This document shows positions 35,443-42,712 of a stretch of 64,000 nucleotides of DNA, in pieces. The stretch comes from JAWVFM01 sp963739355 (GTDB lineage: Bacteria; Actinomycetota; Thermoleophilia; Solirubrobacterales; 70-9), in the NCBI GenBank assembly GCA_963739355.1, contig CAVUAD010000006.1, positions 1 to 64,000 on the forward strand. Reading direction: 5' to 3'. The notes below the pieces were generated by a model. The model was not told where the DNA came from. It searched no databases and saw only the letters and a list, made by a program, of their open reading frames with translations. The stretch's first letter is position 1. Each line of letters begins with the position of its first letter. Both the position numbers and the translations under genes were made by a program.

Positions 35443-36221
35443 CAGGAGGTGGCCTCTTCGGCTTCAGCCTCGGCCGAAGCCTCCTCCCCCTCATCATCGC
35501 CTGACGATTGCTCCGCTCCCGAATCACTGCCTGACGATTGCTCCGCTCCCGCTTCAGAATCACTGCCCGACGGCTGCTCCGCTCCCGAATCACTGCCTGA
35601 CGATTGCTCCGCTCCCGCCTCAATATCTTGCTCGTCCGTTCCGGACGAGCTTTCGTTTTGAGCTCCCGCGTCCGCATCGTCAGGGTCGGTGTCTTCACCG
35701 GATTCGGATGCGGGCTCTTCGGCAGGAGCGTCCTCGGTGGTCTCGGCCTCGGCGCTGGCCTCCTCGGCCTCCTCCCCCTCGGGCGCGGTGACCTCGACGT
35801 CCGCCTCCTCCTGGGGCACGCCCTCGGAGTCGATCGGTGCGGGCTCCTCCTCGGCGATGACGAGGTCGTCCTCGATGCCCCAGCGGCGCTCGGCGACCCG
35901 GGCGCGCTTGCCCACCCGGCCACGGAGGTAGTAGAGCTTCGCCCGCCGCACGTCGCCGCGCGCGACCACCTCGAGCCGCTCGATCTTCGGCGAGTGCAGG
36001 GGGAACGTGCGCTCGACCCCCACGCCGAAGGACTGCTTGCGGACGACGAACGTCTCGCGGACACCGGCACCGGAGCGCGAGATCACGATGCCCTCGAAGA
36101 CCTGGGTCCGGCGCCTGGTGCCCTCCACGACCTGGAAGTGCACACGCACCCGGTCGCCGGCGGCAAAGCGCGGGACCTTCTTCAAGGCGCGGTTCTCGAT
36201 GCTCTCGATGATGGTGCTCAT
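35442..36221 (-). CDS. rplS: ribosomal protein L19 with a long acidic repetitive C-terminal tail
   Basis: Residues 1 to about 118 are a normal L19 (RVRVHFQVVEG, FEGIVISRSGAGVRETFVVRK, RRAKLYYLRGRVGKRARV). The usual length is near 115-120 residues, but this protein has 259. The extra 140 residues are acidic and low-complexity, built mostly of Glu, Ala, Ser and Asp, and end in four GAEQSSGSDS-like units. The DNA of the tail contains a hairpin element (35499-35685) that also occurs inside smc. The start at 36221 matches L19 N-termini (MSTIIESIE). The downstream gene is lepB. Confidence 0.92.
   Translation of the reverse strand: MSTIIESIENRALKKVPRFAAGDRVRVHFQVVEGTRRRTQVFEGIVISRSGAGVRETFVVRKQSFGVGVERTFPLHSPKIERLEVVARGDVRRAKLYYLRGRVGKRARVAERRWGIEDDLVIAEEEPAPIDSEGVPQEEADVEVTAPEGEEAEEASAEAETTEDAPAEEPASESGEDTDPDDADAGAQNESSSGTDEQDIEAGAEQSSGSDSGAEQPSGSDSEAGAEQSSGSDSGAEQSSGDDEGEEASAEAEAEEATS
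35499..35685 (-). repeat. palindromic element inserted in the rplS tail
   Basis: Read in the coding direction, the element has a GCGGACGCGGGAGCTC-like left part and a perfect hairpin GCTCGTCCG-GAA-CGGACGAGC (35630-35650). AAGATATTGAGGCGGGAGCGG follows, then four about 30-bp units containing GGAGCGGAGCAATCGTCAGG. The same left part, hairpin with changed but pairing bases, and right part occur at 42210-42312 and, with imperfect pairing, at 40466-40560 in smc. The frame is open throughout. Confidence 0.8.
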
Positions 36222-36317
36222 GGTCAGAACGATCTTTGGGGCGCGGACGAAAAGCCGCCCGCCCAAAGCTGGACGGGCGATCAGCCACGAGGCAAGCCGC
36301 GCGGCGGCGAATGGTAA

Positions 36318-36995
36318 CTAAGAGCCAGGCCCCGAGGGCGAGCCGCGCTCGCGGCTGCGTTCCAGACGCCACTCCCTGACCCGGGCATGGTCGCCCGAGA
36401 GCAGGATCTCCGGGACGCTCCAGCCGCGATAGCTGGCCGGGCGCGTGTAGTGCGGGTACTCGGGCGCGCCGCCGAGCGCCGCCGAGAACGACTCCTCGAC
36501 AGCGCTGTCGGCGTGGCCGAGCGAGCCGGGAAGCTTGCGGAGCACGGCGTCGGCGACGACCATCGAGGCGAGCTCCCCTCCCGCGAGGACATACGGGCCG
36601 ACGGAGACGGCGTCGGTGACCAGGTGCTCGCGCACGCGTTCGTCGACCCCCTCGTAGCGTCCGCTCAGGAGCGCCAGCGATTGCTCGCCGGCCAGCTCGC
36701 CGGCGAGCGCGTCGTCGAACTGACGGCCGGCGGGCGTCAGGAGGACGATGCGCTCCGGGCGCGCCCCGTCGCCGTAGGCGGCTTCGAGAGCGGCGTCGAC
36801 GACGTCCACGCGCAGGACCATTCCGGCACCGCCCCCGTACGGCGAATCGTCGACCTGGCGGCCGGACAGCGGCGTCGTCGCCCGATAGTCGAGTAGCCGT
36901 GCCTCGCTGCCTGCACTGATCGCGTTCGCCACGTGGCGCTGCCCGAGGAACCAGCCGAAGGCCTCGGGAAAGAGCGTGAAGAAGTCAATCCTCAA
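36318..36995 (-). CDS. trmD: tRNA (guanine-N1)-methyltransferase
   Basis: This 225-residue SPOUT methyltransferase has an intact trefoil-knot: LLSGRYEGVDERVREHL, SVGPYVLAGGELASMVV, and the N-terminal IDFFTLFPEAF. It methylates G37 of tRNA. The predicted start is an uncommon TTG (36995) lying inside the 3' end of the KH-protein gene, so translation is coupled. The rimM gene that usually lies next to trmD is not present in this gap-free stretch. Confidence 0.93.
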   Translation of the reverse strand: MRIDFFTLFPEAFGWFLGQRHVANAISAGSEARLLDYRATTPLSGRQVDDSPYGGGAGMVLRVDVVDAALEAAYGDGARPERIVLLTPAGRQFDDALAGELAGEQSLALLSGRYEGVDERVREHLVTDAVSVGPYVLAGGELASMVVADAVLRKLPGSLGHADSAVEESFSAALGGAPEYPHYTRPASYRGWSVPEILLSGDHARVREWRLERSRERGSPSGPGS

Positions 36996-37275
36996 CGAAC
37001 TCGACCAGCACCCGCCGGTCGTGCTCGGCGCCGGCGCGGGCGGCGGCCTTGGTGACCGTGCGGATCGCGCCGGCCACCTTGCCTCCGCGGCCGATCAGCC
37101 GACCCAGGTCGTCGCCCTCGACCTTGACCTCGAAGATCAGGTCGGCATCCTCGTCGATCTCCTCCACGCTGACGGCGTCGGGATCGTCGACCAGGGAGCG
37201 GCAGACGAACTCGACGAGGTCGCGGAGGTCGCCGACTTCGTCGTCGGGCCCGAGAAGCTCGTCGGACGCCTCCAC
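36985..37275 (-). CDS. KH-domain RNA-binding protein
   Basis: This protein of about 96 residues has the KH signature VKVEGDDLGRLIGRGGKVAGAIRTV (GxxG as GRGG) near residue 60, preceded by an acidic segment with DLVEFVCRSLVDDPDAV. It matches the KhpA-like RNA-binding protein encoded between rpsP and rimM/trmD in many bacteria. I chose the GTG at 37275, five bases after the rpsP stop. It overlaps trmD by 11 bases. Confidence 0.88.
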   Translation of the reverse strand: MEASDELLGPDDEVGDLRDLVEFVCRSLVDDPDAVSVEEIDEDADLIFEVKVEGDDLGRLIGRGGKVAGAIRTVTKAAARAGAEHDRRVLVEFVED

Positions 37276-37279
37276 GGGA

Positions 37280-37531
37280 CTAGGAGCCAGTGGCCTGGAT
37301 GCCCTTGGCGCGCAGGAGCGTGGCGACGCTCTTGGAGGGCCGGGCGCCGTGATCCAGCCAGTGCTGGGCACGCTCGGCGTCGATCTCGATCACCGAGGGC
37401 TCGGTTCGCGGGTTGTAGTGGCCGATCGTCTCGATCGTCCGGCCGTCCCGCGGGGAACGGCGGTCGGCGACCACGATGCGCCAGTTGGGGTTCTTGCGCG
37501 AACCCACGCGTCTGAGCCTCATTCGAACCAT
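37280..37531 (-). CDS. rpsP: ribosomal protein S16
   Basis: This 83-residue protein has the S16 pattern MVRMRLRRVGSRKNPNWRIVVADRRSPRDG at the N-terminus and ETIGHYNPRTEPSVIEIDAERAQHWL in the middle, with a short C-terminal end (RAKGIQATGS). It is an assembly protein of the small subunit. It starts the rpsP-KH-trmD-rplS order in the same direction as ffh. Confidence 0.96.
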   Translation of the reverse strand: MVRMRLRRVGSRKNPNWRIVVADRRSPRDGRTIETIGHYNPRTEPSVIEIDAERAQHWLDHGARPSKSVATLLRAKGIQATGS

Positions 37532-37561
37532 TTGCGGCTCGCGAGGTTAGCGGGTTGGCGG

Positions 37562-38896
37562 TTACAGGCCCCGTAGCAACTGCTGCGGGTCCAACCGTTT
37601 ACCGCTCGCGAGCGAGGCCATCATCTTCCGCATCTGGCCGAACTGCTTGACGAGCTGGTTCACGGCCGAAACCGTGGTGCCCGACCCGGTCGCGATTCGC
37701 TTGCGCCGCGAGCCGTCGATGATGTCGGGCCGGGCGCGCTCGGCGGGCGTCATCGAGAGGATGATCGCCTCCAGGCGGTCGAGCTCGCGATCGTCCATCT
37801 TCACGCCGCGCAGCTGCTTCATCGCCCCGCCCATGCCGGGCATCATCCCGAGGACGTTGGTGAGCGGGCCCATCTTGCGGACCTGCTTCATCTGCTTCAG
37901 GAAGTCGTCGAGGGTGAACTCCTGGCGGCGGATCTTGCGCTCGAGCTCCGCCGCCTCGTCCTGGTCGTGCACCTCCTCGGCCTTCTCGATCAGCGTGAGC
38001 ACATCGCCCATGCCGAGGATCCGCGACGCCATCCGCTCCGGGTGGAAGCGCTCCAGCTGGTCGAGGCCCTCGCCGATCGACGCGTAGAGGATGGGCTTGC
38101 CGGTGACGGCGCGAACGGAGAGTGCCGCGCCGCCGCGCGAGTCGCCGTCCAGCTTGGTCATGACGGTGCCGTCGAACTCGACCGTCTGGGCGAAGGACTC
38201 GGCGACGTTCACGGCGTCCTGGCCGGTCATCGAGTCGAGCACCAGGAGGATGTCGTGAGGCTTGACGGCGTTCCGCACCCTCACGAGCTCGTCCATCAGG
38301 TCCCGGTCCACGTGCAGGCGGCCCGCGGTGTCGACGATGAGGACGTCCTTCGACTCCTGCTTCGCCCTGCCCAGCCCCCAGGCCGCGATCTCGGCGGGGT
38401 CCGGCTCCGTGCCCCGCTCGTAGACCGTGGCCCCCGCCCGCTCGCCGACCGTGACGAGCTGGTCCACGGCCGCCGGGCGCTGGGTGTCGCAGGCGACGAG
38501 GGCCACGTTCTTGCCGTCCTTGGCGAGCAGCTTCGCGAGCTTGGCGCAGGCCGTCGTCTTACCCGATCCCTGCAGGCCCGCCATGAGGATCACGGTCGTG
38601 CCCGAAGGCGACATCGCGATGTCGCGACTGGCGCCGCCCATCAGCTTCGCCAGCTCGGCGTGGACGATCTTCACGACCTGCTGGCCTGGGTTGAGCGCCT
38701 CGAGGACGTCGGCGCCGAGGCACTGCTCCTTCACGGCCGTCGTGAACTCCTTGACGACCTTGAAGTTGACGTCGGCCTCCAGCAGCGCGAGGCGCACCTC
38801 GCGCATCGCGGCGTCGACGTCGGCCTCCGTGAGGGTCCCGCGCGAGCGGACTGCGGAGAGCGACTCCTGAAGGCGATCCGAGAGTTGGTCAAACAT
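37562..38896 (-). CDS. ffh: signal recognition particle GTPase Ffh
   Basis: This 444-residue protein has the N and G domains, with P-loop GLQGSGKTTACAKLA and the G3 segment VDTAGRLHVDRDLM, then a methionine-rich M domain after about residue 295 (FLKQMKQVRKMGPLTNVLGMMPGMGG). It binds SRP RNA and signal peptides. Its ATG (38896) is directly abutted by the hairpin repeat at 38895-38961, which forms the whole leader between ftsY and ffh. No Shine-Dalgarno sequence is visible there. The SRP RNA gene is not recognised in this window. Confidence 0.95.
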   Translation of the reverse strand: MFDQLSDRLQESLSAVRSRGTLTEADVDAAMREVRLALLEADVNFKVVKEFTTAVKEQCLGADVLEALNPGQQVVKIVHAELAKLMGGASRDIAMSPSGTTVILMAGLQGSGKTTACAKLAKLLAKDGKNVALVACDTQRPAAVDQLVTVGERAGATVYERGTEPDPAEIAAWGLGRAKQESKDVLIVDTAGRLHVDRDLMDELVRVRNAVKPHDILLVLDSMTGQDAVNVAESFAQTVEFDGTVMTKLDGDSRGGAALSVRAVTGKPILYASIGEGLDQLERFHPERMASRILGMGDVLTLIEKAEEVHDQDEAAELERKIRRQEFTLDDFLKQMKQVRKMGPLTNVLGMMPGMGGAMKQLRGVKMDDRELDRLEAIILSMTPAERARPDIIDGSRRKRIATGSGTTVSAVNQLVKQFGQMRKMMASLASGKRLDPQQLLRGL

Positions 38897-38961
38897 TCAG
38901 ATGAGGGGCTTTAGCCCCGAACGCAGCATGTAAGGACGGCGAAGCCGTCCGCAGGTGATTC
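38895..38961. repeat. two-hairpin element forming the ffh leader
   Basis: The element begins and ends with ATTCA. It contains the hairpin GGGGCT-TT-AGCCCC (38905-38918), then GCAGCATGTAA, then a perfect hairpin GGACGGC-GAA-GCCGTCC (38934-38950) and GCAGGTGATTCA. The second hairpin and the GCAGCATGTAA linker are identical to the tandem array at 62155-62668. The first hairpin differs in sequence but keeps its pairing (GGACCT/AGGTCC in the array). Paired changes of this sort suggest selection for, or copying of, a hairpin structure. Confidence 0.8.
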
Positions 38962-38996
38962 ATGTAGCTCGTGGAGGTTAAGGCTTGGTTCGTCTG

Positions 38997-39989
38997 CTAC
39001 TCGCTGAGCAGGGCGCTGGCGAACTCGTGCGGGTCGAACGGACGCAGGTCCTCCAGGGACTCCCCCACGCCGATCAGCTTCACGGGCAGGTTCATCTCGG
39101 ACGCGATGGCGAGGGCGATGCCGCCCTTGGCGGTGCCGTCGAGCTTGGTGAGGACGACGCCCGTGAGGTCCACGGCCTCGGCGAAAGCCTGGGCCTGGCG
39201 CAGGCCGTTCTGGCCCGTGGTCGAGTCGATGACGATCAGCGTCTCGTGCGGAGCGTCGGGAAGCCGCTTCGCGGCAACCCGCTTCACCTTGGCCAGCTCC
39301 TCCATGAGGCCCGAGTGCGTGTGGAGGCGACCCGCGGTGTCGGCGATCACGACGTCCGCACCGCGCGCCTGCGCGGCGGCGATCGCGTCGAAGACCACGG
39401 CGCCCGGGTCCCCGCCGGACACCCCGCGCACGATCTCAACTCCGGCCCGTCCCGCCCAGGTCTCGAGCTGCTCGATCGCGGCGGCGCGGTACGTGTCGGC
39501 GGCGGCCACGACCACGCCCAGGCCGAGCTCGTCCTTCAGGAGCGCCGCGAGCTTGCCGATCGTCGTCGTCTTCCCCGTGCCGTTGACGCCAACCACCATG
39601 ATCACCGCCGGGCTCGCCGAGAGGTCGATGCGCCGCTCGCCCGTCTCCGCGACCTCCGCGAGCAGCTCGACCAGCCGCTCGCGGACCGCCTCCGGGTCGG
39701 CGAGCGTGCCCGCGTCGACCTCGTGCTCGAGCTTCTGCACGATGTCCGCCGTGGTGCGGGCACCGACGTCGGCGAGGATGAGCGCCTCCTCCAGCCGCTC
39801 CCAATCGGCGTCGTCGAGGCGATCCAGAACGCTCGCCGTCAGCTCAGCCGCGAGCGCCTGGCGGCTGCGGCGAAGGCGTTCGCGCAGCCGGCTGAAACGC
39901 CCGGCGCGCTCCTCCTCGGCCTCGGCCTGCGCTCCGGCCGGCACCTCGCGATCGCCGAGGTCGAAGGACTCCTGCCAGGTGGTGGCCAT
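38997..39989 (-). CDS. ftsY: SRP receptor FtsY
   Basis: This 330-residue protein has a short charged N-terminal region and then the NG domains. P-loop GVNGTGKTTTIGKLAALL, ADTYRAAAIEQLETWAGR and IADTAGRLHTHSGLMEELAKV are typical, and LTKLDGTAKGG closes the domain. It receives the SRP-ribosome complex at the membrane. The long acidic A domain of some bacteria is absent. It lies between smc and ffh, in a conserved order. Confidence 0.95.
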   Translation of the reverse strand: MATTWQESFDLGDREVPAGAQAEAEEERAGRFSRLRERLRRSRQALAAELTASVLDRLDDADWERLEEALILADVGARTTADIVQKLEHEVDAGTLADPEAVRERLVELLAEVAETGERRIDLSASPAVIMVVGVNGTGKTTTIGKLAALLKDELGLGVVVAAADTYRAAAIEQLETWAGRAGVEIVRGVSGGDPGAVVFDAIAAAQARGADVVIADTAGRLHTHSGLMEELAKVKRVAAKRLPDAPHETLIVIDSTTGQNGLRQAQAFAEAVDLTGVVLTKLDGTAKGGIALAIASEMNLPVKLIGVGESLEDLRPFDPHEFASALLSE

Positions 39990-40078
39990 GCGCGGCAGGC
40001 TAGTGGCGCCGGCCGCGCTGCCGCCCGGCGCCCTCTTGCGAGTTCATGTCGCAGGGGGGCTGGAGAAGACGCGCGGGG

Positions 40079-42592
40079 CTACGCCGCCTCGGCCTCGTCG
40101 GGGCGCTCGTCCAGCCTCTGCTCGTCCTGCGGCGGCATCCGCCTCGAGACGACCTTGGTGACGCCGGCGTCGCCCATCGACACGCCGTAGAGGACGTCGG
40201 CGGCGTCCATCGTGCGCTTCTGGTGCGTGACGATCACGAACTGGGCGCGACCGGAGAACCGGCGGACCAGCTGCAGGAACCGGTCGATGTTGGCGTCGTC
40301 GAGCGCCGCCTCGACCTCGTCGAGGATGTAGAAGGGCGACGGGCGGGCGAGGAAGACGGAGAAGACGAAGGCGAGTGCCACCAGCGCCTTCTCGCCGCCG
40401 GAGAGCAGCGAGAGGCGGCGCATCGCCTTGCCGGCGGGCGTCACCTCGATCTCGACGCCCAAACCACCACCCTCCGACTGCTCCTCTCCCGCCTCGATAA
40501 ATTGCCCTCCCCTTCGGGTCGGGCCTTCTCTTTGAGCTTCCGCGTCCGCGCCGGCGGGGTTGCGAGCAAACTGCTCAGTCTCCGAGCCGCCATCCGCGCT
40601 CGCGCTCTCCCCGCCCAGCACGGCGCGCGGGGTGTTCTCGTCAACGAGCCGCAGCCTGCCGCGGCCGCCGGGGAAGAGGTGGCTGATCAGGTCCTCGAAG
40701 TTCTTCTGGGCGGCGTCGAAGGTCTCGTTGAACGCGCTCTCGATCTTGCGGTCGGTTTCCGAGATGAGGCCCGTCAGCTCGGCGAGCGCCTTCTCCAGGT
40801 CCTCGCGCTGCTCGCTCAGCTCGCCAACGTGGGCCAGCGCCTCCTCGTACTCGCGCTCGGCGAGCGGGTTGACCGGTCCGAGCTGCTCACGCCGGCGGGC
40901 GACCCGCTCCAGGCCCCGCTCGATCTCCAGCCGCTCGTCGTCCGAGATCGTCGCTTCCGCGATCGGGTACTCGCGCTCCAGCAGGGCGGCGATCCGCCCG
41001 AGCTCCTCGCCGGCCTCGCGGTGGCGGTCGCGAAGCTGCGCCGCACGGACCTCCGCCTCGGTGAGCGAGTCCGCGAGCGCGCGCAGCTTCGTCTGCAGCT
41101 CGGCCTCCTCCATCGAGCACTTGCGAAGGCTTGCCCCCACGTCGTCGCCCGAGTCCGCGCCAAGCGCCGCGCTCTCCAGGGCCGCCGCGCGCTCCCCCGT
41201 CGCGTCGCGCGCATCCGCGACGGCGGCGATCAGCGCGTCCAGCTCGGCCAGCGTCTGCTCCAGCGACGCAACCGGAGCCTCCAGCGAGCCCTGGCGGCGC
41301 TCGGCCAGGATCTCCTCGGCCCGCTCGGCGGCCGTCGCCGCGCGCAGAGCGGCGCGCCGCATCCCGGCGACCTCGGCGGCGCGGGCGGCGTCGTCGGCTC
41401 CGGCGCGCGCGCGTGTGAGCGCGTCGCCGGCGGTGCCCAGAGCTTCGCCCGCGGCGTCGAACAGAGCCGCGAGTGGCTCGTCGCGCCCCGCCTCGACCTC
41501 GTCGGCGAGCGCCCCGAGAGTTTCGCGACGGGCGGCGAGGTCCGCGGCGAGCTCGCCGCGCCGGTGGGCAAGCGCTTCGGCCCGGACGGTGAGGCGCTCG
41601 TGCGCGGCACGAATCGCCGTGAGCCGTCCCCAGGCCTCCGTCCGCTCGCGGTCGCGCGCCGCGAGGGTCTCCTCGATCGCCGTCCGCCGCTCGCTGACCT
41701 TGGCCAGCTCGGCCTCGAGCGCCTCGCGCGAGTCCCGCGCGCCGGCGGCGCCCTTCTCGGCGCCCGCGAGCGCGTCGGTGTGTGCGCGGAGCTCCGAGGC
41801 CACCAGCCTCCCGCGCAGCTCGGCGCCCTCGCGTTCGAGACGGGCGTGGATGTCGGCGGCCCGCGCCTGGCGCTTCAGCGGGCGCAGGCGCGAGCGCGCC
41901 TCGCGCTCGACGTCAAGCGCGCGGTCGAGGTTGTCCTGAGTGCGCTCGAGCTTCAGCTGAGCGCGGCGGCGGCGCTTGCGGTGCTTGCCGAGACCGCCCG
42001 CCTCCTCCACCAGCGAGCGCCGATCGCGCGGGCGGGAGTTGACGATCTCCTCCACCCTGCCCTGGCTGATGACCGAGTGCATCTCGCGGCCCAGGTTGGC
42101 GTCGGAGAGGATCTCGACGACGTCGACAAGCCGCGCCCGCGCGCCGTTGATCCAGTAGGCGCCCTCGCCGTCCCGGTCCAGCCGCCGGCGGATGGCCACT
42201 TCCGAAAATCCGAAATAACTGCCCGACGGTTGCTCCGCTCCCGCCTGAATACCTTGCTCGGGGCTACGCCCCGAGCAATCTTCTCGAGCTTCCGCGTCCG
42301 CACCGTCGGGGTTTGCGGCGGGCCACTCGTCGTCACCACAGAGGACGACCTCGATCTCGGCGTACCTGGAGGGTCCCCTGCCCTGGCCGCCGGCGTAGAT
42401 CATGTCCCGCATCGACTGGCCGCGGACGGTGAGCGGGCTCTGCTCGCCCAGCGCCCAGAGCACGGCGTCGGTGATGTTCGACTTGCCGGAGCCGTTCGGG
42501 CCGACGATCACGCTGACGCCGGGCGAGAAGACGAGCTTCGTCCGCTCGGGGAACGACTTGAAGCCCTTGATGGTGATCGAGCTCAGATGCAT
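40079..42592 (-). CDS. smc: SMC chromosome segregation ATPase, short and apparently hinge-less, with two in-frame insertions
   Basis: The ATPase head is complete: Walker A GPNGSGKSN (residues 31-39), signature SLLSGGEKALVALAF, and Walker B FYILDEVEAALDD near the C-terminus. The protein is only 837 residues, against about 1150-1190 in typical bacteria. The coiled-coil part (about residues 210-590) runs without a recognisable hinge domain in the middle. Residues 94-128 and about 678-709 are extra loops not found in normal SMC heads; each is encoded by the same palindromic element as in rplS. The head motifs around the loops continue normally. It lies between rnc and ftsY. Confidence 0.9.
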   Translation of the reverse strand: MHLSSITIKGFKSFPERTKLVFSPGVSVIVGPNGSGKSNITDAVLWALGEQSPLTVRGQSMRDMIYAGGQGRGPSRYAEIEVVLCGDDEWPAANPDGADAEAREDCSGRSPEQGIQAGAEQPSGSYFGFSEVAIRRRLDRDGEGAYWINGARARLVDVVEILSDANLGREMHSVISQGRVEEIVNSRPRDRRSLVEEAGGLGKHRKRRRRAQLKLERTQDNLDRALDVEREARSRLRPLKRQARAADIHARLEREGAELRGRLVASELRAHTDALAGAEKGAAGARDSREALEAELAKVSERRTAIEETLAARDRERTEAWGRLTAIRAAHERLTVRAEALAHRRGELAADLAARRETLGALADEVEAGRDEPLAALFDAAGEALGTAGDALTRARAGADDAARAAEVAGMRRAALRAATAAERAEEILAERRQGSLEAPVASLEQTLAELDALIAAVADARDATGERAAALESAALGADSGDDVGASLRKCSMEEAELQTKLRALADSLTEAEVRAAQLRDRHREAGEELGRIAALLEREYPIAEATISDDERLEIERGLERVARRREQLGPVNPLAEREYEEALAHVGELSEQREDLEKALAELTGLISETDRKIESAFNETFDAAQKNFEDLISHLFPGGRGRLRLVDENTPRAVLGGESASADGGSETEQFARNPAGADAEAQREGPTRRGGQFIEAGEEQSEGGGLGVEIEVTPAGKAMRRLSLLSGGEKALVALAFVFSVFLARPSPFYILDEVEAALDDANIDRFLQLVRRFSGRAQFVIVTHQKRTMDAADVLYGVSMGDAGVTKVVSRRMPPQDEQRLDERPDEAEAA
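40466..40560 (-). repeat. palindromic element inside smc, copy 2 (C-terminal head)
   Basis: Read in the coding direction: AACCCCGCCGGCGCGGACGC, then GAAGCTCAAAGAGAAG, an imperfect hairpin around CCCGAAGGG (40504-40524), then ATTTATCGAGGCGGGAG. It aligns with the copies at 42210-42312 and 35499-35685. The frame stays open and encodes ADAEAQREG and FIEAGEEQSEGG, in a loop between GGRGRLRL and GVEIEV of the SMC head. Confidence 0.75.
42210..42312 (-). repeat. palindromic element inside smc, copy 1 (N-terminal head)
   Basis: In the coding direction the element reads GACGGTGCGGACGCGGAAGC, followed by a perfect hairpin TTGCTCGGGGC-GTA-GCCCCGAGCAA (42254-42278), then GGTATTCAGGCGGGAGCGGA and GCAACCGTCGGGCAG. 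It is translated as a loop (ADAEAREDCSGRSP to AGAEQPSG) between WPAA and SEVAIRRRL, where other SMC proteins have only a short turn. Left and right flanks match the rplS copy closely. Confidence 0.8.
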
Positions 42593-42712
42593 GAAAAGCT
42601 GGGCGCATGCGCCCGTTGGTGCCGGAAGGCTCGCGGGCGCGTCGGACGCGTTTTTCTCGCTGCTCTCAAAGTGTGTTTTCGGCGGCGGCGCGCCGCTTCC
42701 TGGCTGGACTTG

